Origin: an uncultured Porphyromonadaceae bacterium
Lineage (GTDB): Bacteria; Bacteroidota; Bacteroidia; Bacteroidales; Muribaculaceae
Assembly (NCBI GenBank): GCA_947427285.1
Contig: CANEHE010000018.1
Location: 1 to 45,981, forward strand
DNA length: 45,981 bases
Direction: 5' to 3'
The position numbers and the translations under genes were made by a program. This document shows positions 35,301 to 45,929 of the stretch, one piece after another. The notes beneath the pieces were generated by a model that had not been told where the DNA came from, did no database searches, and saw only the letters and a program-made list of their open reading frames with translations. The stretch's first letter is position 1; each line of letters opens with the position of its first letter.

Positions 35301-36650
35301 GTGGAGCGTCGGAGCACGGTTAAGCAGAACGGGATGACCTTTCATCACATACTCAAGTATATCCCATACCACCGGTTCCTTGCGATCCACAATCTTCTTC
35401 GCGCTCTTAACCGTTTTGACTATACCACGCTCTATCAGTTTGCGGATCACAAAAGGCTTGTAAAGTTCAGCGGCCATCAGTTTGGGGATACCACACTCGT
35501 GCATCTTCAATTCGGGGCCGACCACGATCACCGAACGTGCGGAATAGTCGACACGCTTACCGAGAAGATTCTGGCGGAAACGGCCCTGTTTTCCTTTCAG
35601 GCTGTCGGAAAGAGACTTCAACGGACGATTGACATCGCTCTTTACAGCACTCGACTTGCGAGAATTGTCAAGAAGAGAATCTACAGCCTCCTGAAGCAGA
35701 CGCTTCTCATTGCGGAGAATCACGTCAGGAGCCTGAATCTCGATAAGACGTTTCAGACGGTTGTTGCGGATGATGACACGACGGTAGAGGTCATTGAGGT
35801 CTGATGTCGCGAAACGGCCTCCGTCAAGCGGCACCAGAGGACGCAGTTCAGGAGGAATCACAGGCACAGCCTTGAGAATCATCCACTCCGGACGGTTGCG
35901 GTCAGCCGAAGCCAGAAATGAATTGACCACCTGCAGACGCTTCAGAGCGTCTGTCTTGCGCTGTTGCGATCCATCGGTGTTGGCACGATGACGGAGTTCT
36001 GCGGCAAGACGGTTGAGATCAAGATCCTTGAGAAGGTCATAAATCGCCTCCGCACCCATCTTGGCCACAAATTTGTTCGGGTCGCCATCCTCAAGAGCAT
36101 CATTCTCTTCCGGAATCTGATCCAGAAGATCAAGATACTCGTCTTCTGTCAGCAGATCCAGTTTCTCCAGCTCCCGGACATTGTTAACGTCCTTTACCTT
36201 CAAATCGTATGAACCAGGATTGATCACCACATATTTCTCGTAATATATCACCTGATCCAGCTTCTTGGAAGCCAATCCGAGAAGATAACCGATCTTATTG
36301 GGGAGCGAACGGAAATACCATATATGTGCCACCGGAACCACAAGCTCTATATGACCCATGCGCTCACGACGAACCTTCTTCTCCGTAACCTCCACGCCGC
36401 AACGGTCGCAGACGATGCCCTTGTAGCGGATACGCTTGTATTTCCCGCAATGGCACTCATAGTCCTTCACAGGACCGAAAATCTTTTCACAGAAAAGTCC
36501 GTCCCGCTCCGGCTTGTAGGTGCGGTAGTTGATAGTTTCAGGTTTGAGCACCTCCCCGCTCGATTTCTCCTTTATCTCCTCCGGCGATGCCAGCCCGATG
36601 GTGATTTTTGAGAAGTTGCTCTTTATTTTGTTGTCTCTTCTAAAAGCCAT
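32331..36650 (-). CDS. rpoC: RNA polymerase beta' subunit
   Basis: 1439 aa, the size usual in Bacteroidota. It binds DNA and the active-site magnesium. The N-terminal zinc site is C66, C68, C81 and C84; the catalytic NADFDGDQ motif starts at Asn478, with Asp480, Asp482 and Asp484. A second zinc cluster includes [11 protein letters not shown] near residue 900. The bridge-helix/trigger-loop region has [19 protein letters not shown] and TLRTFHVGG. The C-terminus carries an acidic tail ([20 protein letters not shown]). It is the last gene of the tuf-to-rpoC block and starts 41 bp after rpoB. Confidence 0.98.
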   Translation of the reverse strand: MAFRRDNKIKSNFSKITIGLASPEEIKEKSSGEVLKPETINYRTYKPERDGLFCEKIFGPVKDYECHCGKYKRIRYKGIVCDRCGVEVTEKKVRRERMGHIELVVPVAHIWYFRSLPNKIGYLLGLASKKLDQVIYYEKYVVINPGSYDLKVKDVNNVRELEKLDLLTEDEYLDLLDQIPEENDALEDGDPNKFVAKMGAEAIYDLLKDLDLNRLAAELRHRANTDGSQQRKTDALKRLQVVNSFLASADRNRPEWMILKAVPVIPPELRPLVPLDGGRFATSDLNDLYRRVIIRNNRLKRLIEIQAPDVILRNEKRLLQEAVDSLLDNSRKSSAVKSDVNRPLKSLSDSLKGKQGRFRQNLLGKRVDYSARSVIVVGPELKMHECGIPKLMAAELYKPFVIRKLIERGIVKTVKSAKKIVDRKEPVVWDILEYVMKGHPVLLNRAPTLHRLGIQAFQPKMIEGKAIQLHPLACTAFNADFDGDQMAVHLPLGNEAILEAQMLMLGAHNILNPANGAPITVPSQDMVLGLYYITKLRKGDKGEGTVFYGPEEAEIAYNEGRVTLHAPVTIYVDDVDEDGNPVKRLCHDTSVGRVLFNQYVPEEIGYVNEIISKKSLRVIIGRVIKKCGVTRSAQFLDDIKNLGYKMAFRGGLSFNLGDVIIPKEKDEYVAEGHAQVEEVLQNYQMGFITGNERYNQVIDIWTHVNNKLASTLMKQMEEDQQGFNSVYMMLDSGARGSKDQIRQLSGMRGLMAKPQKAGAEGGQIIENPILANFKEGLSVLEYFISTHGARKGLADTALKTADAGYLTRRLVDVAHDVIITEEDCGTLRGLVCTEIKNNEEVVASLSERILGRVSVHDIVDPYTNELIVAQGEEINEAAAEKIENSAIEQVEIRSVLTCESKKGVCAKCYGRNLSNHRMVQKGEAVGVIAAQSIGEPGTQLTLRTFHVGGVASNQAVAKDVTSRYDGRLEIEELRTVKDTDGVDIVVGRMAELRIVEPRTEMVLTTANIPYGSRIYFKDGDMVKTGDMICEWDPFNAVIISEEAGRMHFENVEEGVTYRVEADEATGLREKIVIESKDRTKVPSAQLVDRDGNVLRSYSLPVGAHIDVEEGAELTPGQAFVKIPRATGNVGDITGGLPRVTELFEARNPSNPAVVSEIDGEVEFGKIKRGNREISVTSKLGEVKKYLVPLSKQILVQENDYVRAGTPLSDGAITPTDILNIKGPTAVQEYIVNEVQDVYRMQGVKINDKHFEVIVRQMMRKVNILDPGDTRFLEQQIVDKRDFMEENDNIWGKKVITDAGDSQVYYTGQIITVRKLRDENSSLKRKDLKTMTVRDAVPATSEQILQGITRAALQTSSFMSAASFQETTKVLNEAAINGKTDTLEGMKENVICGHLIPAGTGLREYNKLVVANLDEYEALRRDEQESGSVETETVEVVENR

Positions 36651-36691
36651 TTTGTCTTTTCCTGAATTATTGTTGTGTTGAGGTGAGATAA

Positions 36692-39600
36692 TTAATCAAG
36701 ACTGATGCTCAGACCGAGGCCCCGCAGCTCATGCAGAAGCACATTGAGTGATTCCGGAATACCCGGATTAGGCATGGGATCGCCCTTCACAATTGCCTCG
36801 TATGCCTTGCTGCGACCTACCACATCGTCCGATTTTACAGTCAGAATTTCCTGAAGTATATGTGCCGCGCCGAATGCTTCAAGTGCCCATACCTCCATCT
36901 CTCCGAAACGTTGGCCACCGAACTGGGCCTTACCGCCAAGAGGCTGCTGGGTGATGAGTGAATACGGACCGATTGAACGCGCATGCATCTTATCCTCTAC
37001 CATGTGGCCGAGTTTGAGCATGTAGATCACACCCACGGTGGCAGGTTGGTCGAAACGGTCGCCTGTACCGCCGTCGTAAAGATAGGTCTTGCCGTAACGG
37101 GGCACACCGGCTTTGTCTGTCCATTCATTCAGATCGTCGAGAGACGCACCGTCAAAAATCGGTGTGGCGAATTTCTCGCCAAGTTCACGCCCGGCCCATC
37201 CGAGTACTGTCTCAAATATCTGGCCAAGGTTCATTCGGGAAGGCACACCCAGAGGATTGAGCACGATGTCTACAGGAGTGCCATCCTCAAGGAATGGCAT
37301 ATCCTCCTGTCGTACCACACGCGACACGATACCCTTGTTGCCGTGACGTCCTGCCATCTTGTCGCCTACGCCGATCTTGCGTTTCTTTGCGATATAGACC
37401 TTCGCCATCTGCATGATGCCCGAAGGAAGCTCGTCGCCGATAGTGATATCGAACTTCTTGCGACGTAGCTCACTATCTATCTCCTTCGACTTCCTGAGAT
37501 AGTTGGTGATGAGCTGACCGACCATATTGTTGATACGCTCGTCATCTGTCCAACGGCTCAGGTTGACAGTCTCATAGTCAAGTGTGGCAAAATTCACCTC
37601 ACGGAAAGGAAAGCCCTTCTCGATCACCTCGACTCCGAGGAAATCCTTGACCCCGGACGATACCCTGTCGCCAAGCAACGTCTGTATCTTGCCAAGCATA
37701 ATTTCCTTCAGACGCTCCTGCTTCTCCTCATATTCTTCATCAAGAATCGGAAGACGGGCATTGGCACTCTTCTTGTTGTTCTTGTTCTTGGCAGCCTTTG
37801 AAAAGAGATTAGTACCGATCACCACACCTTTGAGCGACGGAGTCGCCTTGAGCGAAGCATCCTTGACATCGCCGGCCTTGTCGCCGAAAATGGCCCGCAA
37901 CAGTTTTTCCTCCGGTGTAGGATCGCTTTCTCCCTTAGGCGTGATCTTACCGATCATGATATCACCCGGAACAACGTATGCGCCTACACGGATGATTCCG
38001 CGTTCATCAAGATCCTTGGTAGCTTCCTCGCTGACATTCGGAATGTCGCTCGTCAGCTCCTCCATACCGCGCTTGGTCTCGCGCACCTCAAGCGTATATT
38101 CGTCCACATGCACCGAGGTGAGGATATCTTCACGCACCATACGCTCATTAAGCACAATGGCGTCCTCATAGTTATATCCCTTCCAAGGCATGAACGCCAC
38201 TTTCAGGTTGCGACCCAGAGCAAGCTCACCTTTCTCGGTAGAATAACCCTCGGTAAGGATGTCGCCATTCTCCACACGGTCCCCCTTGTTGCATATAGGA
38301 CGGAGGTCGATTGTCGTACCCTGATTGGTGCGGCGGAACTTCGGAAGTTTATATTCTTTCACCGACGGTTCGAACGAAACGAATTCCTCGTCCTCCGTAC
38401 GGTCATAATTGATTCTTATGATTGTGGAATCTACAAATTCCACAGTACCCGATCCTTCGGCCATGATCTGTGTACGGCTGTCGCGGATCAGCTGTCCCTC
38501 GATACCGGTACCGACAATCGGGGCCTCACTCCTAAGAAGAGGAACTGCCTGACGCATCATATTGGAACCCATCAGAGCACGGTTGGCGTCATCATGTTCC
38601 AGGAACGGGATGAGCGATGCCGCTATCGAGGCTATCTGGATAGGAGCCACATCCATAAGCTCCACATTCTCAGGCGGTACAATCGGGAAGTCGGCATCCA
38701 GACGGGCTTTGACCTTGTTGTTGATAAATGTGCCGTCATCATTGACCGGAGCATTGCCCTGGGCAATCGTCTTACCCTCTTCAATCTCAGCGGTCAGGTA
38801 TATCACATCGTTGTTGTCAAGATCCACACGGCCGTTCTCCACCTTGCGGTACGGAGTCTCTATAAAGCCCAGATTGTTGATCTTAGCATATACGCACAGG
38901 CTCGATATCAGACCGATGTTCGGACCTTCAGGAGTCTCGATAGGACACAGTCGACCGTAATGCGTATAGTGCACGTCGCGCACCTCAAAGCCGGCACGCT
39001 CACGCGACAGACCGCCAGGACCCAACGCCGACATACGACGCTTGTGGGTTATCTCGGCAAGCGGATTGGTCTGGTCCATGAACTGCGAGAGAGCATTTGT
39101 CCCGAAGAACGTGTTGATCACAGACGAAATCGTCTTGGCATTGATCAGATCAATCGGAGTAAACACCTCATTGTCACGAACATTCATACGCTCACGGATA
39201 GTACGTGACATACGGGCAAGGCCGACACCGAACTGGTTATAGAGCTGCTCTCCTACCGTACGTACACGACGGTTGCTGAGGTGGTCGATGTCGTCCACAT
39301 CGCTCTTGGCAGAAATAAGCTCTATCAGATATTTGATAATCTCTATGATATCCTCACGGGTGAGAACTCTCACGTCCATCGACGTATCAAGACCGAGTTT
39401 CTTATTGATGCGGTAACGTCCCACCTCGCCGAGATCGTAACGCTTCTCGCTGAAGAAAAGGTTAGTGATCACCTCACGCGCTGATGCGTCATCTGGCGGC
39501 TCTGCGTTACGGAGCTGACGATAGATATGCTGGATAGCCTCTTTCTCGGAATTCGACGGGTCTTTCCCAAGTGTATTGAAAATAATGGAATAGTCCACAC

Positions 39601-40507
39601 TTCCCACACTCTCTTTTTCAAGGACGATACTCGGAGTCTCATTCGCAAGAATTACCTCTATCATATCCTCTGTCAGGACGTCGCCACGCTCCACAACCAC
39701 CTCGTTACGCTCGATGGTATTAAGCTCACCGGTATCCTCGTCAACCTTGTCCTCCACCCATGTGTGGATCACTCGTGCAGCCAGCTTGCGCCCGATGCAC
39801 TTCTGCAGATTCGTCCGGGTAGCGGCAACCTCTTCCGAAAGATCGAAAATCTGAACGATATCCTTATCGCTCTCAAGCCCTATCGCACGCAGAAGAGTTG
39901 TTACCGGCAACTTCTTCTTTCGGTCGATATAGGCATACATCACATTATTGATGTCAGTGGCAAACTCTATCCAGCTGCCACGGAAAGGTATGATACGCGC
40001 CGAATAAAGCTTGGTGCCGTTGGCATGGATGCTTTGTCCGAAAAACACACCAGGTGAACGATGGAGCTGCGACACAACTACACGCTCAGCACCATTTATC
40101 ACAAAGGTGCCCTGCTCCGTCATATAGGGAATCGGCCCCAGATATACATCCTGGATGGTCGTGTCGAAATCCTCATGGTCCGGATCCGTGCAATACAGTT
40201 TCAATTTGGCCTTTAAAGGCACGCTGTAGGTCAGTCCGCGCTCCAGACACTCCTCTATCGTGTAACGGGGCGGATCAATATAATAATCCAAAAACTCCAA
40301 CACGAAGTTATTGCGAGTGTCGGCAATCGGGAAATTCTCGGCAAAGACCTTGTAGAGACCCTGATTCTTTCGGTTCTCTGGCGGTGTGTCAAGCTGCAAA
40401 AAGTCTCTGAACGACTTCAGCTGAACCTCAAGAAAATCCGGAAACGGTAGCGGATTCTTCACCGAAGCGAAGTTTACACGCGGTTTTTCGGTTAAGTTGA
40501 CTGACAT
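36692..40507 (-). CDS. rpoB: RNA polymerase beta subunit
   Basis: 1271 aa, the length usual in Bacteroidota. The rifampicin pocket (about 473-497, [24 protein letters not shown]) keeps the wild-type Gln, Asp, His and Ser residues at the positions where resistance changes usually occur, so no resistance allele is visible. Conserved blocks include [38 protein letters not shown] and, near the end, [28 protein letters not shown]. Expression probably begins at a promoter about 490 bp upstream, because an intrinsic terminator follows rplL. Confidence 0.98.
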   Translation of the reverse strand: MSVNLTEKPRVNFASVKNPLPFPDFLEVQLKSFRDFLQLDTPPENRKNQGLYKVFAENFPIADTRNNFVLEFLDYYIDPPRYTIEECLERGLTYSVPLKAKLKLYCTDPDHEDFDTTIQDVYLGPIPYMTEQGTFVINGAERVVVSQLHRSPGVFFGQSIHANGTKLYSARIIPFRGSWIEFATDINNVMYAYIDRKKKLPVTTLLRAIGLESDKDIVQIFDLSEEVAATRTNLQKCIGRKLAARVIHTWVEDKVDEDTGELNTIERNEVVVERGDVLTEDMIEVILANETPSIVLEKESVGSVDYSIIFNTLGKDPSNSEKEAIQHIYRQLRNAEPPDDASAREVITNLFFSEKRYDLGEVGRYRINKKLGLDTSMDVRVLTREDIIEIIKYLIELISAKSDVDDIDHLSNRRVRTVGEQLYNQFGVGLARMSRTIRERMNVRDNEVFTPIDLINAKTISSVINTFFGTNALSQFMDQTNPLAEITHKRRMSALGPGGLSRERAGFEVRDVHYTHYGRLCPIETPEGPNIGLISSLCVYAKINNLGFIETPYRKVENGRVDLDNNDVIYLTAEIEEGKTIAQGNAPVNDDGTFINNKVKARLDADFPIVPPENVELMDVAPIQIASIAASLIPFLEHDDANRALMGSNMMRQAVPLLRSEAPIVGTGIEGQLIRDSRTQIMAEGSGTVEFVDSTIIRINYDRTEDEEFVSFEPSVKEYKLPKFRRTNQGTTIDLRPICNKGDRVENGDILTEGYSTEKGELALGRNLKVAFMPWKGYNYEDAIVLNERMVREDILTSVHVDEYTLEVRETKRGMEELTSDIPNVSEEATKDLDERGIIRVGAYVVPGDIMIGKITPKGESDPTPEEKLLRAIFGDKAGDVKDASLKATPSLKGVVIGTNLFSKAAKNKNNKKSANARLPILDEEYEEKQERLKEIMLGKIQTLLGDRVSSGVKDFLGVEVIEKGFPFREVNFATLDYETVNLSRWTDDERINNMVGQLITNYLRKSKEIDSELRRKKFDITIGDELPSGIMQMAKVYIAKKRKIGVGDKMAGRHGNKGIVSRVVRQEDMPFLEDGTPVDIVLNPLGVPSRMNLGQIFETVLGWAGRELGEKFATPIFDGASLDDLNEWTDKAGVPRYGKTYLYDGGTGDRFDQPATVGVIYMLKLGHMVEDKMHARSIGPYSLITQQPLGGKAQFGGQRFGEMEVWALEAFGAAHILQEILTVKSDDVVGRSKAYEAIVKGDPMPNPGIPESLNVLLHELRGLGLSISLD

Positions 40508-40994
40508 TGTTATTTTATATATTATTCTTTCTTATTCTCTTTCACTCAGGACATCATCCATATCCTGACATCCGGGTTATAATCTCGCATCATCGTTGGA
40601 AACAGTTGCGGATGCAACAGACACAAAAATTCGTCCTCGTCTCAAGCCCGCTTATTCAAGCTCAAAACGATGACAAACCTTCGGATGCCTTTCGATACCT
40701 TGTCCTCATCTGCAACATGAGAGGAATACCTCCCGCGATGCTTTGCAAACTCGATTTTCCTTCTTCTCTCCAAAAAGTATTCGGGAAAATCCGATTTCAT
40801 CCTTTTAGTTAATCACGAACCCCTCATCGCCGATACCGACACCACTCCAATACACGGCAGCACCCATATCCGACATAGTTAGGAAGTCCATATTTACAAT
40901 AAACCATCTGCCTGAACCCTACAGTCCACAATCAACTGTAAATCCGACAGATAATTATCATTTCGAATAAATCAAATGATTTTTTCGAAAATCA
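40508..40994 (-). promoter_or_regulatory. Long (about 490-nt) 5' leader of rpoB
   Basis: No credible gene lies in this unusually wide gap; a plus-strand reading frame of 101 codons (40507-40812) has no recognisable protein features. Within it are small hairpins at 40546-40568 (TCAGGA/TCCTGA) and 40605-40618 (GTTGC/GCAAC with a 4-base loop). The length and hairpins suggest control of rpoBC at the RNA level, but this is an inference. Confidence 0.45.
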
Positions 40995-40999
40995 GCTTG

Positions 41000-41030
41000 C
41001 AAAGTTAGCAATAAAAATCCGAAAAACCAA
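41000..41030 (-). promoter_or_regulatory. Promoter of rpoB-rpoC
   Basis: On the minus strand TTG (41030-41028) and TAACTTTG (41007-41000) lie 20 bp apart, matching the Bacteroidota consensus. It is downstream of the rplL terminator, so rpoBC would have an independent transcript starting near 40994. Confidence 0.7.
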
Positions 41031-41190
41031 CCTTTTCTAAAAGAAATCATAGCAAACGCATCAAATTTATAGTTCGCATGCTCAACCGGCAAGTACAAAA
41101 AGTGATATCTGTGAAAATCCTCCCTTGAAGGGGAAATTTAATTTTTACGAAATTTGGATACGAAATAATAACACTTCATATATAAAATAG

Positions 41191-41227
41191 GACAGGAAGT
41201 CCGAATACAATATTCCGACTTCCTGTC
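41191..41227 (-). terminator. Intrinsic terminator after rplL
   Basis: GACAGGAAGTC (41191-41201) pairs perfectly with GACTTCCTGTC (41217-41227), and inner GAATA/TATTC extend the stem. On the minus strand a U-rich run (CTATTTTATATAT) follows. It ends the tuf-to-rplL transcript or serves as an attenuator before rpoBC. Confidence 0.85.
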
Positions 41228-41257
41228 TGTATGCGTTGGTCTTGCGTATCGCGTCGA

Positions 41258-41632
41258 TTACTTAAGCTCAACCTCTGCACCAGCCTCTTCAAGCTGCTTT
41301 TTGAGGCCTTCTGCTTCTGCCTTGGGAAGACCTTCCTTGATGTTGCTGGGAGCACCGTCAACAAGCTCCTTAGCCTCTTTCAAGCCAAGACCAGTAAGCT
41401 CCTTAACGAGTTTTACCACTGCAAGTTTGCTTGCACCTGCAGCCTTGAGCACAACGTCAAAGTTGGTTTTTTCCTCAGCGGCTCCAGCACCGGCGGCGGG
41501 ACCGGCTGCAACTGCCACCGCTGCAGCGGCGGGTTCGATGCCATACTCCTCTTTGAGAATCTGAGCAAGTTCGTTTACTTCCTTTACGGTCAAGTTAACT
41601 AATTGTTCTGCGAAAGCTTTCAAATCTGCCAT
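41258..41632 (-). CDS. rplL: 50S ribosomal protein L7/L12
   Basis: 124 aa stalk protein that recruits translation factors. An N-terminal dimerisation helix region ([23 protein letters not shown]), an Ala/Gly-rich hinge (about 34-52), and the C-terminal factor-binding domain ([27 protein letters not shown]). Several dimers bind L10, encoded just upstream. It is the last gene before a terminator. Confidence 0.97.
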   Translation of the reverse strand: MADLKAFAEQLVNLTVKEVNELAQILKEEYGIEPAAAAVAVAAGPAAGAGAAEEKTNFDVVLKAAGASKLAVVKLVKELTGLGLKEAKELVDGAPSNIKEGLPKAEAEGLKKQLEEAGAEVELK

Positions 41633-41671
41633 TTTTGTATATGTGTTTTTTGTTTTTTTACTTGGATTGTT

Positions 41672-42190
41672 TTACTTGTTGGAAAGTGTTTCAAGCACAC
41701 CATGAAGTGTGTTGGCTCCACTCTGAAGAGCCGAGATGACATTCTTCGCAGGCGACTGCAGCAATGCCACAACGTCGGCGATAAGCTCGTTCTTGCTCTT
41801 GATATTGGCAAGGGTCTCCAACGAATCCTCACCCACATAAACCGTCTCCTCGACGTATGCTCCTTTAAGCATCGGGAGAGTCTCACCCTTCTTGCGGAAC
41901 GATTTCACAAGCTTCGCAGGAGCGTTGCCGGTGTTGCTCAGAAGAAGGGTCGTCTCCCCATGAAGGAGATCGTAGAGTTCACTGTAATCTGTCTCGCTTG
42001 CCTCAAAAGCCTTCTTGAGAAGAGTATTCTTCACACAAAGCATTTTTACTTCATTCTTGAAGCATTCGCGACGAAGCGCACTGGTGCTTTCGGCATTGAG
42101 ACCCGCTGTCTGAACGAGATACACACAGGCATAATCACCAAGTGTCGACCCGATCATCTCTATGATTCTTGCTTTATCTTCCTTTTTCAT
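41672..42190 (-). CDS. rplJ: 50S ribosomal protein L10
   Basis: 172 aa; base of the ribosomal stalk, with a C-terminal helix that binds L7/L12 dimers. The N-terminus (MKKEDKARIIEMIGSTLGDY) is L10-like, and the central RNA-binding part has LLKKAFEASETDYSELYDLLHGETTLLL. Lies 14 bp after rplA and 39 bp before rplL, the usual order. L10 often regulates its own operon, but I see no clear L10 leader structure in the short gap. Confidence 0.95.
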   Translation of the reverse strand: MKKEDKARIIEMIGSTLGDYACVYLVQTAGLNAESTSALRRECFKNEVKMLCVKNTLLKKAFEASETDYSELYDLLHGETTLLLSNTGNAPAKLVKSFRKKGETLPMLKGAYVEETVYVGEDSLETLANIKSKNELIADVVALLQSPAKNVISALQSGANTLHGVLETLSNK

Positions 42191-42204
42191 CGTAATTGTC
42201 CGTT

Positions 42205-42900
42205 TTACTCAGTTACTGACTTGGGCTCCACCTTGACACCGGGGCTCATAGTACTTGAAAGATAAATGCTTTTGATATAAGTACCTTTGGCTGTTGCAGG
42301 TTTGAGTTTAATAAGAGTGTTGATAAACTCACGTGCGTTGTCTCTCATCTGATCCGGTGAGAAACTTACCTTACCTATGGAAGCATGCACTATACCTGTC
42401 TTGTCAACCTTAAAGTCGATCTTACCCTGCTTGACCTCCTTCACAGCCTTGGCAACATCCATTGTCACCGTGCCGCTCTTGGGGTTTGGCATAAGTCCAC
42501 GTGGACCCAGTATACGACCCAAAGGACCGAGTTTACCCATCACAGAAGGCTGAGTTATGATAACGTCAACATCAGTCCAGCCTCCTTTGATTTTTTCGAT
42601 ATACTCGTCAAGTCCAACAAAGTCCGCTCCAGCCTCTTTTGCCGCTGTCTCAGCATCGGCATTACAAAGCACAAGAACACGAACCTGCTTGCCAGTCCCA
42701 TGAGGAAGCGATACGACACCGCGCACCATCTGATTGGCCTTGCGAGGATCGACTCCGAGACGGACATCAATATCAAGAGAAGCATCAAACTTGGTGAATG
42801 TAATTTCCTTCACCTTAGCGGCAGCCTCTTCCAGCGTATAGGTCTTCCCTGCTTCAATCTTGGACAAAGCCAACTTTTGATTTTTTGTCAGTTTTCCCAT
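42205..42900 (-). CDS. rplA: 50S ribosomal protein L1
   Basis: 231 aa, the normal length. Builds the L1 stalk that moves deacylated tRNA out of the E site, and can act as a translational repressor of the rplK-rplA mRNA. Motifs: [31 protein letters not shown] near the N-terminus and [19 protein letters not shown] (about 129-147), the RNA-binding signature. The gap to rplK is 14 bp. Confidence 0.97.
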   Translation of the reverse strand: MGKLTKNQKLALSKIEAGKTYTLEEAAAKVKEITFTKFDASLDIDVRLGVDPRKANQMVRGVVSLPHGTGKQVRVLVLCNADAETAAKEAGADFVGLDEYIEKIKGGWTDVDVIITQPSVMGKLGPLGRILGPRGLMPNPKSGTVTMDVAKAVKEVKQGKIDFKVDKTGIVHASIGKVSFSPDQMRDNAREFINTLIKLKPATAKGTYIKSIYLSSTMSPGVKVEPKSVTE

Positions 42901-42914
42901 TTTCCTGAAGTTTA

Positions 42915-43358
42915 TTAAATTGATTCAGGGAATGTCCCCTTCACTGTGATACCCATGCTTCTTGCCGTGCCTGCAACCATACGCATGGCAGACTCCACTG
43001 TGAAGCAGTTCAAGTCTGGCATTTTGTCTTCGGCAATCACTTTGACCTGATCCCAGGTGATCTCAGCAACCTTATTTCGGTTAGGCTGCGCCGAACCGCT
43101 TTTCAGCTTGGCAACCTCTTTCAGCTGCACAGCCACAGGCGGAGTCTTGACAATAAAGTCGAATGACTTGTCTGTGTAATACGTGATTACAACAGGAAGG
43201 ACTTTTCCGGCTTTATCCTGAGTGCGGGCATTGAATTGCTTGCAAAACTCCATGATGTTGATGCCTTTCGAACCCAGAGCTGGGCCGACCGGCGGCGAGG
43301 GGTTGGCCGCCCCGCCTTTTATCTGCAACTTGATCTGTCCGGCAATTTCTTTAGCCAT
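42915..43358 (-). CDS. rplK: 50S ribosomal protein L11
   Basis: 147 aa, the standard length; binds the 23S GTPase centre and is needed for RelA activation in stringent response bacteria. Motifs: [20 protein letters not shown] (10-29, the thiostrepton-linked Pro-rich loop), [16 protein letters not shown], and the C-terminal rRNA-binding [25 protein letters not shown]. It follows nusG with a 116-bp gap. Confidence 0.97.
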   Translation of the reverse strand: MAKEIAGQIKLQIKGGAANPSPPVGPALGSKGINIMEFCKQFNARTQDKAGKVLPVVITYYTDKSFDFIVKTPPVAVQLKEVAKLKSGSAQPNRNKVAEITWDQVKVIAEDKMPDLNCFTVESAMRMVAGTARSMGITVKGTFPESI

Positions 43359-43474
43359 TGTTGTTGTTTTTAATTTGGTTTGTTTACACCTCGAGCAACC
43401 GCCCGGACATAATCCTCCCCCGCATACCGGCGCGTAACATCACCGATGCAAAAGAAGCCCGATCCAGTCGACTG

Positions 43475-44047
43475 TCACTCTCTTTCCACTTGGGAATGTT
43501 CCAACTCAAGGTCTGTAGGACGGTCAAATATCTTGACCTCGACCTTAATCTTCTGTTTGTCGTTGTTTACCTCCTTAATTACACCACGGAATCCGTTGAA
43601 CGGCCCAAAAACCACTTTCACAGACTCTCCGACAACAAACTCGGAAAGCTGTTCGTCAAGCGGCTGGCGCAAATCATCGGCAGCACCAAGCATACGCATC
43701 ACTTCATCCTCCCGAAGCGACTCAGGCTCACTGGTCTTGGCACGCCCCCGGAGAAAATCTATCACATTGGTAGTGTTACGAAGCTCATAAATCACCTCAC
43801 CTGTCAGGATCGCCTCTATAAAGACATATCCCGAATACAACGTGCGCTCTTTAACCACACGCTTGCCATTTCGATTGGTGACCACCTTCTCCGTAGGGAT
43901 AAGCACCTGAAAGACATACTGGCCCAAGTCGGTGTTCTTGATTGCTGCATCAAGCACTTCCTTGACCTTGGCCTCTTTTCCGGAAATAGCACGAAGAACA
44001 TACCATTTCCTTGCCTTTACCTCTTTTTCGCTGCCTGCCTCTACCAT
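43475..44047 (-). CDS. nusG: Transcription elongation/antitermination factor NusG
   Basis: 190 aa. An NGN domain (about 12-120: WYVLRAISGKEAKVKEVLD, YSGYVFIEAILTGEVIYELRNTTNVIDFL) and a C-terminal KOW domain (about 137-170: VVGESVKVVFGPFNGFRG, EVNNDKQKIKVEV). It links RNA polymerase to ribosomes and Rho. The gene order secE-nusG-rplK is conserved in bacteria. The start ATG at 44047 gives the usual lead-in. Confidence 0.96.
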   Translation of the reverse strand: MVEAGSEKEVKARKWYVLRAISGKEAKVKEVLDAAIKNTDLGQYVFQVLIPTEKVVTNRNGKRVVKERTLYSGYVFIEAILTGEVIYELRNTTNVIDFLRGRAKTSEPESLREDEVMRMLGAADDLRQPLDEQLSEFVVGESVKVVFGPFNGFRGVIKEVNNDKQKIKVEVKIFDRPTDLELEHSQVERE

Positions 44048-44101
44048 GTCTTTGTGATATTCGTTTGCTTAATTACTTCCGTAGTGAAGAGAGAACGACT
44101 A

Positions 44102-44293
44102 TCAGAAGCTGATACTGTATATCAGCTCCATCAGGAGATTAAAAATCTTGTCGACAGCCCAGATGAACACGGCCAGTATGATGGAAGCAATCAGCACCAG
44201 CACCGAGCTATTGACAAGAGCTTTTTGAGATGGCCAAGAAACCTTATAGACGAGTTCGTTATAAGATTCCTTAATATCATTGAATAATTTCAT
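44102..44293 (-). CDS. secE: Preprotein translocase subunit SecE
   Basis: 63 aa, one membrane helix, the single-helix type of SecE that stabilises SecY. The start ATG at 44293 gives MKLFNDIKESYNELVYKVSWPSQKAL, the conserved amphipathic part (with VSWPSQ), then the helix SSVLVLIASIILAVFIWAVDKI. An upstream in-frame ATG at 44311 would overlap tRNA-Trp and is not used. Followed by nusG after 54 bp. Confidence 0.95.
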   Translation of the reverse strand: MKLFNDIKESYNELVYKVSWPSQKALVNSSVLVLIASIILAVFIWAVDKIFNLLMELIYSISF

Positions 44294-44308
44294 GTCTGAT
44301 TTCGTTTG

Positions 44309-44381
44309 CACGGGAAGAGAGACTCGAACTCCCGACCCTTGGTTTTGGAGACCAATGCTCTACCAACTGAGCTATTCCCGT
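44309..44381 (-). tRNA. tRNA-Trp (CCA)
   Basis: The minus strand folds as a complete cloverleaf: acceptor ACGGGAA/TTCCCGT with G73, D arm GCTC-GAGC, anticodon stem TTGGT/ACCAA with loop CTCCAAA (anticodon CCA), and T arm with TTCGAGT. The 3' CCA is not encoded. It lies between tuf and secE, as in many bacteria. Confidence 0.95.
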
Positions 44382-44461
44382 GTATCAGGCGGACTCCCAA
44401 AGAGTTTGAAAACCCGCCTTATTTTTATTTATCATTCGCGGACAATATCCGAAAGACAACA

Positions 44462-45649
44462 TTAGTCATCAATTACAGAAGTGATCTGGCCAGATCCTAC
44501 TGTGCGGCCACCTTCACGGATAGCGAAACGAAGGCCCTGATCGCATGCAACCGGTGTGATGAGCTTAACGTCGATCTCAACATTATCACCAGGCATAACC
44601 ATCTCTACGCCCTCAGGAAGAGTAATCTCACCTGTAACGTCGAGAGTACGGATATAGAACTGAGGACGATATTTGTTGTGGAACGGAGTGTGACGTCCAC
44701 CTTCCTCTTTTTTCAGGATATAAACCTGAGCCTTGAAGTGATCGTGAGGCTTAACCTGTCCGGGATGGCAAATCACCATACCACGACGGATTTCATCCTT
44801 ATCGATACCACGGAGAAGCAGACCTACATTATCACCAGCCTCACCTTCGTCAAGAATCTTACGGAACATTTCAACACCGGTAACAACCGACTTGCGATCC
44901 GCGCCGAGACCAAGTATCTGAACCTCATCACCTACTTTCACACGGCCAGCCTCGATACGGCCGGTAGCCACAGTACCACGGCCAGTGATCGAGAATACAT
45001 CCTCGACAGGCATAAGGAACGGTTTATCCACATCACGCGGAGGCAGGGGAATCCAGCTATCGACAGCATCCATAAGCTCCATAACCTTCTCTACCCACTG
45101 AGGCTCACCATTAAGAGCACCAAGAGCAGAACCTTGTATGATAGGAGTATTGTCGCCGTCGTAATCATATTGAGCAAGAAGATCGCGCATGTCCATCTCA
45201 ACAAGCTCAAGCATCTCAGGATCGTCAACCATGTCGCATTTGTTCATAAACACAACGAGACGAGGAACGTTTACCTGACGAGCAAGAAGGATGTGCTCAC
45301 GAGTCTGGGGCATCGGGCCGTCGGTAGCAGCAACCACAATAATTGCGCCGTCCATCTGAGCGGCACCTGTAACCATGTTCTTCACATAGTCAGCGTGTCC
45401 CGGACAGTCTACGTGAGCATAGTGACGCTCTGCAGTCTGATACTCAACGTGAGCGGTATTGATAGTGATACCACGCTCTTTCTCTTCAGGAGCATTGTCA
45501 ATCGAATCGAATGAACGAAGTTCTGAAAGACCTTTTTCAGCAAGCACCTTGGTGATAGCGGCAGTAAGGGTAGTCTTACCGTGGTCAACGTGACCGATTG
45601 TACCGATATTCACATGCGGCTTGGTTCTTTCAAATTTTTCTTTAGCCAT
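44462..45649 (-). CDS. tuf: Translation elongation factor Tu
   Basis: 395 aa GTPase that delivers aminoacyl-tRNA. G1 is GHVDHGKT (19-26), G3 DCPGH (81-85) and G4 NKCD (136-139); the effector region has [13 protein letters not shown] (58-70). Domains 2 and 3 are complete ([28 protein letters not shown], and the C-terminal [15 protein letters not shown]). It lies between tRNA-Thr and tRNA-Trp, the usual arrangement. An antisense frame of 402 codons (44306-45514) is a shadow. Confidence 0.98.
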   Translation of the reverse strand: MAKEKFERTKPHVNIGTIGHVDHGKTTLTAAITKVLAEKGLSELRSFDSIDNAPEEKERGITINTAHVEYQTAERHYAHVDCPGHADYVKNMVTGAAQMDGAIIVVAATDGPMPQTREHILLARQVNVPRLVVFMNKCDMVDDPEMLELVEMDMRDLLAQYDYDGDNTPIIQGSALGALNGEPQWVEKVMELMDAVDSWIPLPPRDVDKPFLMPVEDVFSITGRGTVATGRIEAGRVKVGDEVQILGLGADRKSVVTGVEMFRKILDEGEAGDNVGLLLRGIDKDEIRRGMVICHPGQVKPHDHFKAQVYILKKEEGGRHTPFHNKYRPQFYIRTLDVTGEITLPEGVEMVMPGDNVEIDVKLITPVACDQGLRFAIREGGRTVGSGQITSVIDD

Positions 45650-45763
45650 AATTTTGCTATTGTTATTTAATTTGCGTTACTTGATTGTCCGAGGAGATTC
45701 TCCGAGGAAGAGAGATGGAGAAAAATCAGCGCCATAAACAGACGCCGGGATAAAAAAAAGCGG

Positions 45764-45835
<72 letters not shown>

Positions 45836-45842
45836 GTTCTGG

Positions 45843-45915
45843 AGCGGAAGACGAGGTTCGAACTCGCGACCCTTAGCTTGGAAGGCTAATGCTCTACCAA
45901 CTGAGCTACTTCCGC
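45843..45915 (-). tRNA. tRNA-Gly (UCC)
   Basis: Acceptor GCGGAAG/CTTCCGC, D arm GCTC-GAGC, anticodon stem TTAGC/GCTAA with loop CTTCCAA (anticodon TCC), T arm GCGAG-TTCGAAC-CTCGT. A CCA end is encoded after T73 (45842-45840). All stems pair. Confidence 0.95.
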
Positions 45916-45929
45916 ATCTATGTTCAATG

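Noticed and set aside
39000..39120. Rifampicin resistance mutation in rpoB
   Set aside because: The usual Gln, Asp, His and Ser positions of the pocket carry the wild-type residues.
40507..40812. 101-codon plus-strand frame before rpoB
   Set aside because: Lies in the rpoB leader, opposite the transcript, without a promoter or a recognisable protein; likely chance.
43358..44287. 309-codon plus-strand frame opposite nusG/secE
   Set aside because: Shadow of nusG and secE; low-complexity residues and no known domain.
44385..44425. GGCGG/CCGCC hairpin between tuf and tRNA-Trp as a terminator
   Set aside because: The T-run is on the strand opposite to transcription, and the cluster probably continues to secE; at best a processing site.
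44306..45514. 402-codon plus-strand reading frame opposite tuf
   Set aside because: It is the complement of a clear, full-length EF-Tu gene and has no recognisable domains; long antisense frames are common opposite codon-biased genes.
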